Shown here piece by piece: positions 34,792 to 46,706 of a stretch of DNA of 64,000 bases; positions within the stretch are counted from its first letter, which is position 1, and every line of letters starts with the position of its first letter. Where the stretch lies: the NCBI RefSeq assembly GCF_034190915.1, contig NW_026947485.1:33617519-33681518 (forward strand), given 5' to 3'. The position numbers and the translations under genes were made by a program. The notes under the pieces were generated by a model. That model searched no databases and had not been told where the DNA came from. It worked only from the letters and a program-made list of their open reading frames with translations. This DNA comes from Cavia porcellus. Taxonomy: Eukaryota > Chordata > Mammalia > Rodentia > Caviidae.

Positions 34792-37700
34792 ATGCAACAG
34801 CAGAGAGATAACATTCCTACAATTAACCAGCATTTAACAGTAATAACCATTAATGTAAATGGTCTCAATGCACCAATCAAAAGAAACAGACTAGCAGAAT
34901 GGATCAAGAAACAAAATCCAACCATATGCTGTTTACAGGAAACCCATCTAACCCAGAAGGATACTCACAGACTGAAAGTCAAAGGATGGAAAACAATTCT
35001 TCATGCAGCAGGAATCCAAAAAAAGGCAGGAGTAGCCATTCTGTTTGCAGACAACGTGAACTTTAAACCAACAATGACCATAAAGGACAAAGAAGGTCAC
35101 TACATACTCGTAAGGGGAAAACTCCAAGAGGAAGAGATAACTATCTTAAATATATACGCACCAAACTCCAGAGCACCCAGTTATATAAAACAATTATTAA
35201 CAGAAACGAAAACTCAAATTATCAGTAACACAATTGTAACAGGAGACCTTAATGCACCACTGACACCAAGGGACAGATCAACCAGACAGAAAATGAGCAG
35301 ATAAATAACAGAACTGAATCACACCTGTGAACAAATGGGTTTGATAGACATATACAGAATGTTCCACCCAACAACATCAGAATACACATTCTTCTCAGCA
35401 GTACATGGATCATTTTCTAAAATAGACCACATATTAGCTCACAGAACATATTTAAGCAAATGCAAAAGAGTTGTAATCATCCCTTGTATATTATCGGATC
35501 ATAGCGCTCTGAAATTAGAAATTAATGATAAAAGATACTGCAAAAATCCCGCAAACACATGGAAACTGAATAACACACTCTTGAGTAATCAGTGGGTCAC
35601 AGAAGAAATTAAAGAAGAAATTAAACAATACCTAAAAGAAAATGAAAATGCAGATACAACTTACCGGAATCTGTGGGATGCAATGAAAGCCGTTCTGAGA
35701 GGAAAATTTATTGCACTGAGTTCCCACATCAGGAAAACAGAATAAATACAAATAAGTAACTTGATGCTACACCTCAAACAGCTAGAAAAAGAAGAGCAAG
35801 TCAAGCCCAAAGCCAAAAGAAGAGAGGAAATTATAAAAATCAGAGCAGAAATCAATGCAATAGAGACTAAGAAAACAATCCAAAGAATCAACGAATCAAA
35901 GAGTTGGTTCTTTGAAAGAATAAATAAAATCGATAAGCCCCTAGACAACCTTATTAAAAAAAAGGGAAGAAAAAGCTCAAATTCATGCAATAAGAAATGA
36001 AAAAGGAGAAATCACTACAGACCCAATAGAAATACAGAGGATCATCAACACCTATTTCAAAAACCTCTACTCTCAAAAGTTTGATAACACAGAAGAAATA
36101 GACAGATTCTTAGAAGCATATGAAGGACCAAAGCTAGATCAAGAGAATGTAAAACTGTTGAATAACCCAATCTCTGCTAATGAAATTGAAAATGTAATTA
36201 AGTCCTTACCCACCAAGAAGAGCCCAGGCCCAGATGGATTCACTGCAGAATTCTACAAGAAATATAAAGAAGACCTAATGCCGACACTCCTCAAACTATT
36301 CAATGAAATTGAAAGGGAAGCAATCCTTCCTAAGTCATTCCTGGAAGCAAATATTACTCTAGTACCAAAACCTGAGAAAGACCCAACTATAAAAGAGAAC
36401 TATAGACCGATCTCCCTAATGAACACAGATGCAAAAATCCTCAATAAAATATTGGCAAATAGGATCCAGCAAATCATCAAGAAGATTATACACTATGACC
36501 AAGTGGGTTTCATCCCAGGAATGCAAGGATGGTTCAACATACGCAAATCAATAAATGTAATCCACCATATCAATAAAGCCAAAAATAAGAATCACATGAT
36601 CATTTCTATAGATGCAGAAAAAACCTTCGATAAGGTCCAACACTTATTCATGATAAGAACTTTACAGAAAATTGGAATAAATGGTCTTTACCTCAATATA
36701 ATAAAGGCCATTTATGACAAACCAACAGCCAGCATCATACTAAATGGCCAAAAATTGAAAGCCTTTACTTTAAAATCGGGCACAAGACAAGGATGTCCTT
36801 TATCACCACTCCTATTTAATATAGTACTGGAAGTACTAGCCAGAGCAATTAGGCAAGAAAGAGAAATAAAAGGGGTAAAGATAGGAAAAGAAGAAGTTAA
36901 ATTATCATTGTTTGCAGATGACATGATACTCTACATAGAAGACCCTCTAAACTCCATTGAAAGACTCTTAGATACAATAAATAAATTCAGTACTGTGGCT
37001 GGATACAAAATCAATACTCAGAAATCAACAGCATTCCTATACACGAACAACAAAATTACAGAGAGGGAAATAAGAGAAACTGGACTATTCACATTAGCAA
37101 GCAAAAAAATGAAATATTTAGGAATTACTCTTACGAAAGAAGTGAAAGACTTATACAATGAAAATTATAATACACTGAAAAAGGAAATTGAAGATGATCT
37201 CAGAAAATGGAAAGGCATCCCTTGCTCATGGATAGGAAGAACAAACATTGTGAAAATAGCCATTCTCCCAAAACTGTTATACAGATTCAATGCAATCCCA
37301 ATAGAAATACCATCAACATACCTTATAGATCTAGAGAAATCACTCCTAAATTTCATCTGGAACCAGAAGAGACCTAGAATCGCAAAGGCAATTCTAAGTA
37401 GCAAAGACAAAGCAGGAGGCATCACAATCCCTGACTTGAAGTTATACTACAAAGCAACAGTAGTAAAATCAACATGGTATTGGAATCAAAACAGAGCCGA
37501 AGATCAGTGGAATAGATTAGAAGATACAACCACAACTACAAACACACTCAACCACCTTATCTTTGATAAAGGAGCCAAGCAGGTTCACTGGAAGAACGAC
37601 AGTCTCTTTAATAAATGGTGCTGGAAAAACTGGCTCTCCATTTGCCGAAAACTAAAGCTAGACCCATGTCTATCACCATGTACTAAATTAAAATCTAAAT

Positions 37701-38629
37701 GGGTCAAAGATCTGAATATTAAAACAGAAACACTAAATCTATTGGAAGACAAATTAGGTAGAAACCTTGGAGACATAGGAGTAGGTAAAGAATTCATGAA
37801 CAGGACTCAAACCGCACGGGAAATACTTCCCAGAATCAATAACTGGGACCATTTCTTATTAAAAAGTTTCTGCATGTCAAAAGAAACCTCCAGCATAGTG
37901 AAAAGAAAACCCACAAACTGGGAAAAGATTTTAGTGAACTCTCTCTCAGACAAGGGCCTCTTGTCTAAAACATATAAAGAATTAAAGAAACTCAGACCTC
38001 CAAAATTCAAAGATCCAATCCAAAAATGGGCATCTGAGATGAATACGCAATTCTCAGATGAAGAAATGCAAATGGCAAATAAATACATGAAAAAATGCTC
38101 ATCATCATTGGTCATTAGAGAAATGCAAATTAAAACCACACTGAGATACCATCTCACTCCTGAAAGAATGGCCAGGATCAAGAAAACCAACAACAAATGC
38201 TGGAGAGGCTGTGGGGAAAAAGGAACTCTCCTGCACTGCTGGTGGGAGTGTAGACTGGTACAGCCTTTGTGGAGATCTGTCTGGAGATTTCTCAAAAAGT
38301 TGGGACTGGAAATCCCATTTATTCCAGCTATTCCACTTCTAGGCATATTCCCAGAAGAACTGAAAGCATCATACCACAGTGATATATGTGCACCTATGTT
38401 TATAGCAGCACAATTTGTAATCGCCAGATCTTGGAAACAACCCAAGTGTCCATCAACTGAGGAATGGATAAAAAAGTTGTGGTATTTCTATACAATGGAG
38501 TATTATTCAGCTATAAAGAAGGATCACATTGAGATATTTATCAATAAATGGGCGCAGCTTGAGACCATACTCATAAGTGAAATAAATCAATCTCGCATGT
38601 GTGAATACCGAATAGTTTCCCTAATGTAA
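34792..38629 (+). pseudogene. L1 ORF2 (endonuclease/reverse transcriptase), two stops and one frameshift
   Basis: ORF2p nicks target DNA and copies L1 RNA by target-primed reverse transcription. The endonuclease comes first: NVNGLNAP, QETHLT, GDLNAP and SDHSALKLE hold the usual catalytic Asn, Glu, Asp and His. The reverse transcriptase follows, with [11 protein letters not shown], the Asp of SIDAEKTFD at 36611, RQGCPLSP, and FADDM at 36911. A C-terminal Cys/His block ([18 protein letters not shown]) is near 38199. In-frame TAA stops occur at 35302 and 35743, and an 8-A run at 35956-35963 (7 expected) shifts the frame. From 36158 on, an open frame of 823 codons is intact. The total of about 1278 codons matches human ORF2p (1275). 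Confidence 0.95.
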
Positions 38630-39826
38630 GTAATGATTCAAATATATAAAAATATGTGGTAATCATGATTCCCCATTAGGTGGCCTTGAAGCCTTATAAA
38701 GTTTTCACTCATTAATTAGAAAGGCTTTATTCTGGGCTTCTTGATATGGAAATATTTGAAGCTAGAGTATATGAAGTTTTATCCAAATATTTCAAGGAAA
38801 AAGACAGACACTATGGTAACTACTATTAAGTCGGGTTATATGGTGGTGAAGTACTAGGTTGCTGAAACAGTCATGCTTTGACCTCTATTGTTATATTGTT
38901 ATGTCCTGTTTTATCTCAATCTCCCCCTTATTCTTTTAAAAAATATTATTTAGTCATTTCTTATGTTTGTCTTAATTAAAGAAAAAATTTTAAAAATTAG
39001 GATATATAAATAGTAACTTTTGGATTTCCTATTAACTTATTTTGAAGTCCTGTAATACTCCCACGATCTTGTTTTGACTGATTAGACTCTGTTCCACTCT
39101 ATATGATAGTATCAAGTTTGAAGACATAGGCAACTACTTTGAAGGCAATAAGATTCACTAAGATACCCATTCTGGTTTGACTATTGTCTTCTTTGGAAGT
39201 CCTGTAATGTTTACAATGCCTAAGTTTTATTGATCTTGTTCTCTACTGTTTTGTCCAACTTTATAATATCTAATGAGATAGACATTATAAATTCTTTTTA
39301 AGGAAACAAGAGACAACGTTGATAACCATTGTTGATAACCTTGTACTCTGTTCTACACCATGTGCTATGTCTATCCTTGGTTTTGACTGACAGCTTTGTT
39401 TTGCCATATTTGACTGTATTCTCTTCCCCCCAAAAAAAGTAATAAGCACTAAGGAGTAATAAAATCCAAAATGTGTAAATTTTGTTGTAAAAAAGAGAGG
39501 GAAAAAAAAGAAAAGAAAAAAAGTAAAAGAGCTCTAATGGATATAACAGCAAGTGTGTTTAGGGGTGTTGAATAGCTGACTATATCAATGTTTTTGGATC
39601 ATTGAACACAGCTGTTTGCAGTCTCCCTGTTTGAATGTCCACCTTGTATTCTTTGATACTGTGATTTGAGCAACTATTTTCAAGATGATAATATGTAATC
39701 TACTAACAGGTGATTTCTTACTGTTATGTTTTTTTTTTTTTTTGTAGTTCTGTATTACGTGTACCCTTACACCGCTCTGTTTTGTTTTGTGTTTTTCTCT
39801 TTTTCCTCTTAAATAAAAAAAAAAAG
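38630..39826 (+). other. L1 3' UTR, with an extra ~800-bp block
   Basis: The last ~400 bp (from about 39435: GGAGTAATAAAATCCAAAAT, then GTTTGAATGTCC and AAATAAAA) match the 3' UTRs of the older copies at 13570-13935. In those copies this part follows ORF2 almost at once. Here about 800 bp of different AT-rich sequence (about 38640-39435) lies between. That block contains a loosely repeated motif (GAAGTCCTGTAAT at 39042 and 39198). Confidence 0.75.
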
Positions 39827-39832
39827 AAAACT

Positions 39833-41039
39833 GTCCCACAGCATTAGGCATTATCCCTTACCTAAGTGAGACCCAGAAAAGCTCCAGTGTAATTCTCTGA
39901 CAGCAGATCATTTGTTGAGTTTTAGCCCCTGCTAGAATGAAATCATCAGAAGAGCAAATGCAAAAATGCACAGGAATAAGAAAAGCTACAGAAATGGATT
40001 TCTTACATCTCTTTGTTTAGTGTAAGATAATTTCTTTCGAGGATGGATAAGCAGCTCCTAAAATATCTGTGTGGCCCATGATGGCTGTTGTCTCAGACTG
40101 GCTTTGCTTAGTTAGAAAGAATGCAAAAGCAAACTGGATCCTCTATAGTTTTTCCTCTATATGTCCCAGTGAATCATGAGTCCCAACAGCTTGTTTGAAT
40201 AGAAAAGATTCCTTTTTCTGTTCTTCACATCAGTGCAATATGTGTGACACACAGGTATCTCTGTGTTCTTTTCACACCCCACCACCTCCGCAACACTGTT
40301 GTCCCTTGCCACTTATGCCACGGGAAATAAAGGGTCTCTAAGTGTGATGGCAGAGATGGAATGGCACTAAGAAAGCAAAACAGGCAAGAAAGTTTGATGA
40401 GCAAAACCTCCCCAGAAAAGGTGGTGCCAGGGTTGTCTCAGAGATCAAAGAGGATTCAGCCGGTACACAGGGAAGGGACAGAGAGAGGATGGACCTGGAG
40501 CCAGAAGAGCAGTCTGAAAACAGCTTTGCTTGGAGGGGTCCTGGTGTTTCTGGAACTCAGGGCACATTAAAAGATAAAACTTCAGAAGACAGGAAACTAG
40601 GTATGCCAAGCTACAGAAGTCTAATTTCTCCTAGAGATAATATGAGTCTAGAAAGAATTCTATAAGGATAAAGGGAAGTAGCTCAATAAGACTTGCATTT
40701 TCAAAAGGTCAATCTGACAGCAGAAAGGATGTGGTGGTCAGTGAATGGCCATTGGCCCTGTGCATCTGCAGAGTCTGTAAATTTAGATTCAGCCAATATG
40801 AAGTCAAAAAATATCTGAGAGAAAAAAAGCAGCATCTCTACTTAACATACAGATGTTTACTTTATTTTATCAGGCCCTAAATAATAGCACAACAGCTATT
40901 TACGTATTATGTTGTGTTAGGTATTATAAGTCATTTAAAGTTGATTTAAAGTATATGGGAGAAAATGCTTTATGTGACAATTATGAAGTAATACATAATT
41001 TTATAAAAGGAACTCAAATATTGATAGATTTTTGATATC
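39833..41039. other. No gene or named repeat recognised
   Basis: Sequence between two L1 elements. A small open frame at 40361-40570 has no recognisable features. Confidence 0.55.
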
Positions 41040-41302
41040 TGTTGAAGGTCTTGGTGCGTCTCTCACAAATACCAAACCCAACATCAGACAGAAACAACAA
41101 AGCTAAAAACTAGTTTTTGAGAAGCTTAATAAGACTGATAGCTCAAACAAGACTGATCAAGAAAAAACAGAAACAATTACGCATGTAATTGCCTCTAGAA
41201 GGTGAGGCTAAAAGATCACAAAGTCAAGCCCAGTCTGTATAACTTAATAACTTGCAGAAGTCTTTTCTCAAATTTTAGAATAAAAGGAAGAAAGAAAGTG
41301 AG

Positions 41303-41375
<73 letters not shown>

Positions 41376-42420
41376 GAAAAACACAAGCAACCAGTATCAA
41401 GAATAAAAAAGAATATAACTATACAGATTACACATTTTTAAAAAATCATGAATACTTTTCTACAAACATTTTAAAATTTAGATAAAGTGGAAAATCTTAT
41501 AAAAAGTTAACTTATAAAGATGGACATGAGAAAAATAGAAAATATTTAAATCCATAATTCAACTCTTTCCCACAAAGAGAATTACAGACTTCTATTACTT
41601 TCCTGATTAATTTGTCCAAACATTCAATGCGAAAACAATACAAAATCTTCCAGAGAATAGTGAAAGAAGGAACACTTTCCAACAGCCCATTTTATGTGGC
41701 CACCATATTCTTCATTCCAAAAACCAACAAGGACATTAACAGGCCAATCTCTCTCATAAATATAGATGTAAAAACTTAAGCTATTAACAAAAGAAAGTCA
41801 GCAATAAGTAAAAATGATTAGCACTCACCAAAACAAACTTGAAATGCAACACTTGTTTAAAATGTATAATCAGAGAATAATTGTAATGCATTATTGTAAC
41901 AGAAATAAAAAAGAATATTATATGATCATTATAATACAGTGAGAAAAGAAGTTAAGAAAACACTAATTCCTAATATCATTGTGAAGAATAAAAAATAATA
42001 TTTCCTAAATTTGATATTGCATCTTAAACAAATAAAAAGATCCACAGCAAGCATCACACATAACACTAAAATATGGAAAGTTTCCCTGTTGAAATAGGTA
42101 ATAACGTGAGGTTGCCTACTAGTACAACTTTAAGATGTCTCTGGATGCTTTGTCAGCTACACAAGAAAAACAGAACTAAGTATTGGAAAGAAAAAGCAAG
42201 ATTGTCACTGGAGATGAAGTCATATCTAGATAGGTCATCTAAAAGAATTTGCAAATAAATTATTATAATTAAGTTTAGCAAGACCATTTGCTAAATAGGA
42301 ATAAACAAAATGATATTATCTATAAAACACCAAAATAAAACATACCTAGGATTAAATTTTACACAAGATTTAAATTCTTACATAAAGAAATAGATGTTAA
42401 TTTTGTTTATTCTACATTAT
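41040..42420 (+). mobile_element. Ancient L1 ORF2 fragment
   Basis: TCCAACAGCCCATTTTATG, CATTCCAAAAACCAACAAGG and AATCTCTCTCATAAATATAG (about 41680-41760) follow the L1 reverse-transcriptase region upstream of the active site in the plus direction. CCAAAATAAAACATACCTAGGA near 42330 matches a later part of ORF2. Many gaps and stops are present. A (GA)n microsatellite is embedded at 41308-41371. Confidence 0.65.
41308..41371. repeat. (GA)n microsatellite
   Basis: About 30 GA units with one interruption (AAAG near 41327), preceded by AGGGAGGGAG. Confidence 0.96.
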
Positions 42421-42429
42421 TTATTTATT

Positions 42430-42527
42430 TAGGCTTTTTGATACAAGGTCTTGCTATGTAGCCCAGGCTGCTTGTAGTGACAGAGATCCTCCTGCTTCAG
42501 TATCCTGAATGTTGGGAATACAGCAGT
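42430..42527 (-). mobile_element. B1-like SINE fragment, antisense
   Basis: On the plus strand: GATACAAGGTCTTGCTATGT, AGCCCAGGCTGCTTG and CTCCTGCTTCAGTATCCTGA, the reverse complement of the B1/7SL body. No ID-like half was recognised. Confidence 0.75.
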
Positions 42528-42892
42528 AAGATATTACTGAGATAATTTTAAATGGCCTAAATAAATGGAAGGATAGTCTATGCTTATAAATTGTACATTT
42601 TATAAAATATAGATTTTCCCTAGGTTCATTCTCAAAAAGATTTCTCACAGATCATTCCATGCAAATTGCTTCACTAATTCTAAAATTTAAATATGCAAAG
42701 AGCCAACTATACCAACATGGTTTAACATGAAAGAACAAAGCTGAAAACTTTGTATCCCCAAATAACAAATTTATCACAAAACATTTAATTCTAAGTCCTT
42801 TTCCTTATTTTAGTTCTCCTCCTCTAACTATTCAGCTAGTAAGAAGATAGGTACTTCTAAGTGCAACATAGAGAAGACAAGGAAATTTGCTA

Positions 42893-43090
42893 AAAACGAA
42901 AGAAAGGGGAAAAAAAGAATAGAAAAAGAAATCAAAGGGAAAAGGAAGAAGAGGAAGGGAAGGGCAAGTGAAAAAGGAGAGAGGGGAAGGAGAAAGGTAA
43001 AAGAAAAGGAAGGGAATGGAAAGGAAAATAGGGGTGGGGAGGGGGAGGGGAGGGGAGGGGAGGGGAGGGGAGGGAAGAGAAGGAGAAAGA
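42893..43090. repeat. Purine-rich tract with (GGGGA)n core
   Basis: Almost only A and G on the plus strand. At 43035-43075 it becomes about eight copies of GGGGA. The runs of four or five G could form G-quadruplex or triplex DNA; that is an inference from base composition. Confidence 0.9.
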
Positions 43091-43092
43091 GG

Positions 43093-43265
43093 TTGGACAT
43101 GGTTTTGCCTACCTGCAAACCCAGCATTCTAGGAGGCTGAAGCAGGAGGATCACAAGTTTGAGTCCAGGCCGGAGAACTAAGCAAGATCCTGTCTCAAAG
43201 TAAAAATGCAAAATAAAGAGCTGGGGTGTAGTTTTGTGTGCAGACCCTGTATTTAATCCCATTAC
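43093..43265 (+). mobile_element. B1-ID composite SINE
   Basis: GGTTGGACATGGTTTTGCCT, CAGCATTCTAGGAGGCTGAA, GCAGGAGGATCACAAG, AAGCAAGATCCTGTCTCAAA, a linker, then the ID-like GAGCTGGGGTGTAGTTTTGT and CCTGTATTTAATCCC. It sits between two purine-rich simple repeats (42893-43090 and 43268-43345). Confidence 0.85.
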
Positions 43266-43267
43266 TG

Positions 43268-43345
43268 AGAGGTAAAGAAGGAAGGGATGGAGGAAAGGAG
43301 GGAGGGAGAGAGAGAAGGAAAGTAAGGAAGGGAAAAAAGAAAAAG
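43268..43345. repeat. (GGAA/GGGA)n purine-rich low-complexity tract
   Basis: GGAAGGGATGGAGGAAAGGA-type repeats following the tail of the SINE at 43093. Confidence 0.85.
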
Positions 43346-45639
43346 AGTTGAATATGAATTGCTTTTGAGTTAGCCTTCTCTAATCTGTGCTTGCACTCTG
43401 TATCCTGTCTTGGTTGCTGAATCTTCTGATGCTTGCATGCCGTGTTTTCAGGAAGCTGTATCATAGTGTGCCCTGCATGAACACTCTCAGTTTCTGCTCC
43501 CTGGACTCAGTCTCCTTCAGGATGCGTCTACGGGTGTGGGCAAAGAATGAGTGAAAGAGCACTTGTGCATGCACATGCGTGTGCCAGCTTGATAGACATG
43601 AATACTGGCCAAATAGTACTTCTTCCTCCAAGAAAAGACTCATACTTTTATGATACTGTACAAGTATTAGGATCTAGTTTAATATTTCAATCTATGGACT
43701 TTTTAACATTGATCTCATTATCTTTGGATTTCTCAAAATAAAAAAAAAGTGGTGATTTGCAAATGGAATACTGCCAGGCATTCTTGGTCTTATAAAGAAC
43801 TGTTTCTCAAAAACCAGTTTGATTGATGCTGAATGAATCGGCTTACTGGTAAAGGATGCTATGATCAGGACCTATATTAAAGGGCAATGTTTTTCAAGAG
43901 CAAGATAGAATACAAAAGCAAAGAGTATCATTAAGAATTCATGACAAACCCCGCAAGGGACTGGATGGGGGAAAGAGGTAAATCCTACCAGGCTTTCAAG
44001 CCATAAGCTCCGGAAGCCATTTTTCATTTACAGCTATTCATGGGGGGAGAATCACCGTCACTTTTTCTCTGGTGATAAATATGCCACTACAACATCTGTT
44101 TCGGCAGGCCAAAGAAACAAGAAGAACTAAAAACATCTTTGAGTGGTAGTAATAAGAAAAGAAAGATGAGTAGAAAGGAGAAGAAATGTTTCAGGAAGCC
44201 TCAGGCTATAACCTGGCAAACAGACACCTCTCCACACAGCAGGTGAACCCTGCCCCTGGGCTCCTTCATTTCCTGTCCTGAACTCCGCTTCTTATTCAGC
44301 CTGAATTACAGCATACTGGTATGATTACCCAGAGACCCTGAGGGCACCTCACCCAATAAGATCACCCCAGAAACAGAATGTATGGTGTTGATTTTGTGTG
44401 CTGTGGACACAAGGCTGCTGACCTTAACTCAGCAGTGCTTTAGATTTCTCAGTTAAGACTAAGCGGACGAAGGCAACAAACTTCCAAACTCCCGCCCTGT
44501 GACAGAGCTCCAGAGGAACTGCTGTCAATGCTGAAGAGATAAAAGGCACCAGTGACCTTTTCCTTTTCTGTTCCCAGCTTCTCACTTGTTAAACACAGCT
44601 CACACAGTACACGGAAAGGTCTGAGCCGAAGGAAGTGCTCACTGAGTATCAGTTCAGTGAAGGAGAGGAGGAATAGATTTGGTCATTACCATTTAAAAAA
44701 AAACAAAATTTTAATAAAATAAGAAAATATCTTTACAAAAAAGAAATACAATGTGTTTCAGGAAGATAAGCCCCAAATTACCTTTTTTGTTACTTCTACT
44801 TTTAATTTTTCTTTTCTAGCAGAAATAAAGTTAATTCATGGATAAAACTGCTCAAATAAGGTACAAAGAGATGCTGAATTAGCACAACTTTCTTTCTTTG
44901 AGATTAACTTCAAAAGAATTAGAGAAAGAAAAACCCAAATCTCCAGCAAAACTGTGAGGATGCTCTGAAGTGGCTTGAGGCTGTTGGCTCTGAATGTGTG
45001 TGTGAGTGTGGGAACTGTCCTAGACTGGGGCAGAGGCAGCCCTGCCTGGCAGGTAGAAAGGAACGTGTCTGTTAGACTCTTCCCTCCACCAGCCCAGATG
45101 ACAGCAGCTGTTCACATCTGGGGTGATTCATGCCTCTAGGGGTTAAGAAACCCTAGGAATTAAATCAGAATTGTTTGTCCTGCCTGTGGCTCCACTGAAT
45201 TCCACAGAGGTTTCCAAGACCATCCCAGAAAGAAAAAGAATGTGAAAAGATACGTGTGGGAGTTTCTTTTTAGAAAACGGGGAGGAATCGGCTGCTTCCC
45301 ATGGTCTGGAATCAGTACATGGTCACACCTTTCCAACACAGAAGCTGCACAGTACAGTGAAGCTGTAGGTGCAGAAGGAGAGGGTTCCGAGGAGGGCCAG
45401 CCAATCTCTGCTGGATCTCCATGCTGCAATCTGGTCTTCCAAACCTGTTTTTCCTTTTAACCTTTAAGTCTCTCCACCCAGTTGATAGGATCAGAGCATT
45501 TATTGTACACTCATGTGGCTTGTTAACTTTATAACCTTATTAAACCAAGAGCTGTAACTTTCACCTAATTATGAGACAACCTCCCAAACAGTTCATAAAA
45601 ATAATACAAAGAAAATAAGAATTACATTGAAAGAAAAAA
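43346..45639. other. No gene or named repeat recognised
   Basis: This is one of the least repeat-like stretches in the window, with higher GC between 44000 and 45450 than its neighbours. It might hold regulatory DNA of PDE1C, but no promoter or exon could be identified. Confidence 0.45.
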
Positions 45640-45890
45640 AGCCAATCACAAAAGATTATGTACCACAGAGTTCCATTTACATAATGTTCTTGAAATGACT
45701 GAATTCTGCAGGGGAAGACAGTTTAGTGGTTGTCAGGGCTTCTGGCGAAGGAAGAGTGGGGGGCGGGGATGTGTATAGGAAGTGCAGCTCCAGGAGTTCA
45801 ATGATGATGGAATTGTTCTGTGACTTGACTGGAGTTGTGGATGCACAAATCTACCATGACAGAAGACTGTACCCAGCTAAATACACGTGT

Positions 45891-45936
<46 letters not shown>

Positions 45937-46130
45937 TAAAACTAGAACTCGAATAAAACTAGTGGGTTATACCAATGTTTGTATCCTGATTGTAAAACCG
46001 CAGTATAGTTTTGTATGATGTTTCAATCATAAGAACTGAGTAAAAGCTCTATGGGAATTTCTGTTTAATGTCATTCAATAATATAAATCCACAACTGTCT
46101 CAAAATTAGAAGTTTAATTTTTAAAAAGTG
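45640..46130 (+). mobile_element. Old L1 3' end (L1M type)
   Basis: GTTCCATTTACATAATGTTC, TTAGTGGTTGTCAGGGCTTC, TGGAATTGTTCTGTGACTTG, then GGGTTATACCAATGTTTGTA and TCAAAATTAGAAGTTTAATT. These blocks are in the order found in old mammalian L1 3' UTRs. It contains the (CA)n at 45896. Confidence 0.65.
45896..45934. repeat. (CA)n microsatellite with GCGCG leader
   Basis: About 19 CA units preceded by GTGTATGCGCG, inside an old L1 3' end. Confidence 0.96.
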
Positions 46131-46706
46131 AAATGCAATCATCCCACTGAATGGAACACTGATAAGAGGTGGCATAGCTGTCCTGTACCCAGCTAGTTTT
46201 CTGAGTGCCTCTCTTTTATGTGGCTTAACTAGTGTCTCTCAGATCTCTTTTTTGGCTTCCACAACAGTGGGGAAGAAGGGATAAATGGTCCCCACATCTG
46301 ACGACTTCGAATAGTATTTAGTGAGGTCCATATTCAATGATATTTGGAACTTAAGCTCTGAGAAAACCTTGAGGGAGATTGAGGTTCTTCAGACTAGCCC
46401 ATGACCATGAGATGCCAAAAGGCAGTCATTACCCTCATAAGATAAAGGAAGAGGGCTTTGACAATGTTACCAAAGGGCCACCCATTCCACCTCCACTGGC
46501 AGAAACATTTCAGAAACGCAAAGGTACACAGAACAATTCACAATTTCCTTCTTCTTTTTTCACAATAGTTTGCTTCATTTTTAAGGTAAATCTTATTATA
46601 GACAACCTAGTGAGCTAGACATATTATAGGTAGTCAGATAGGGCTGGGCCCAGGAAAGTCAGTACAGAAGATGAGAATACATTACAACTATGGCTGGAGG
46701 CACATC
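46131..46706. other. No feature recognised
   Basis: Short non-coding gap between an L1 end and a solo LTR. Confidence 0.5.

Larger units (their letters stand above)
33084..39826 (+). mobile_element. Near full-length L1 (LINE-1) retrotransposon
   Basis: The element has a 5' UTR (33084-33719), ORF1 (33720-34772), a 19-bp gap, ORF2 (34792-38629), and a 3' UTR with an AATAAA signal at 39812 and an A-rich tail. The six bases AAAACT occur just before it (33078-33083) and at the tail end (39827-39832), a possible short target duplication. Lesions are few: two frameshifts in ORF1, two stops and one extra A in ORF2. It therefore looks younger than the L1 copies at 7-15 kb but is not able to encode intact proteins. 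It lies antisense to the PDE1C transcription unit. Confidence 0.95.

Noticed and set aside
37807..38445. Minus-strand open frame of 212 codons
   Set aside because: Antisense shadow of L1 ORF2, where the plus strand encodes the conserved Cys/His C-terminus.
42828..43262. Pro/Phe-rich minus-strand open frame of 144 codons
   Set aside because: Translation of the complementary strand of a purine-rich tract and of a SINE.
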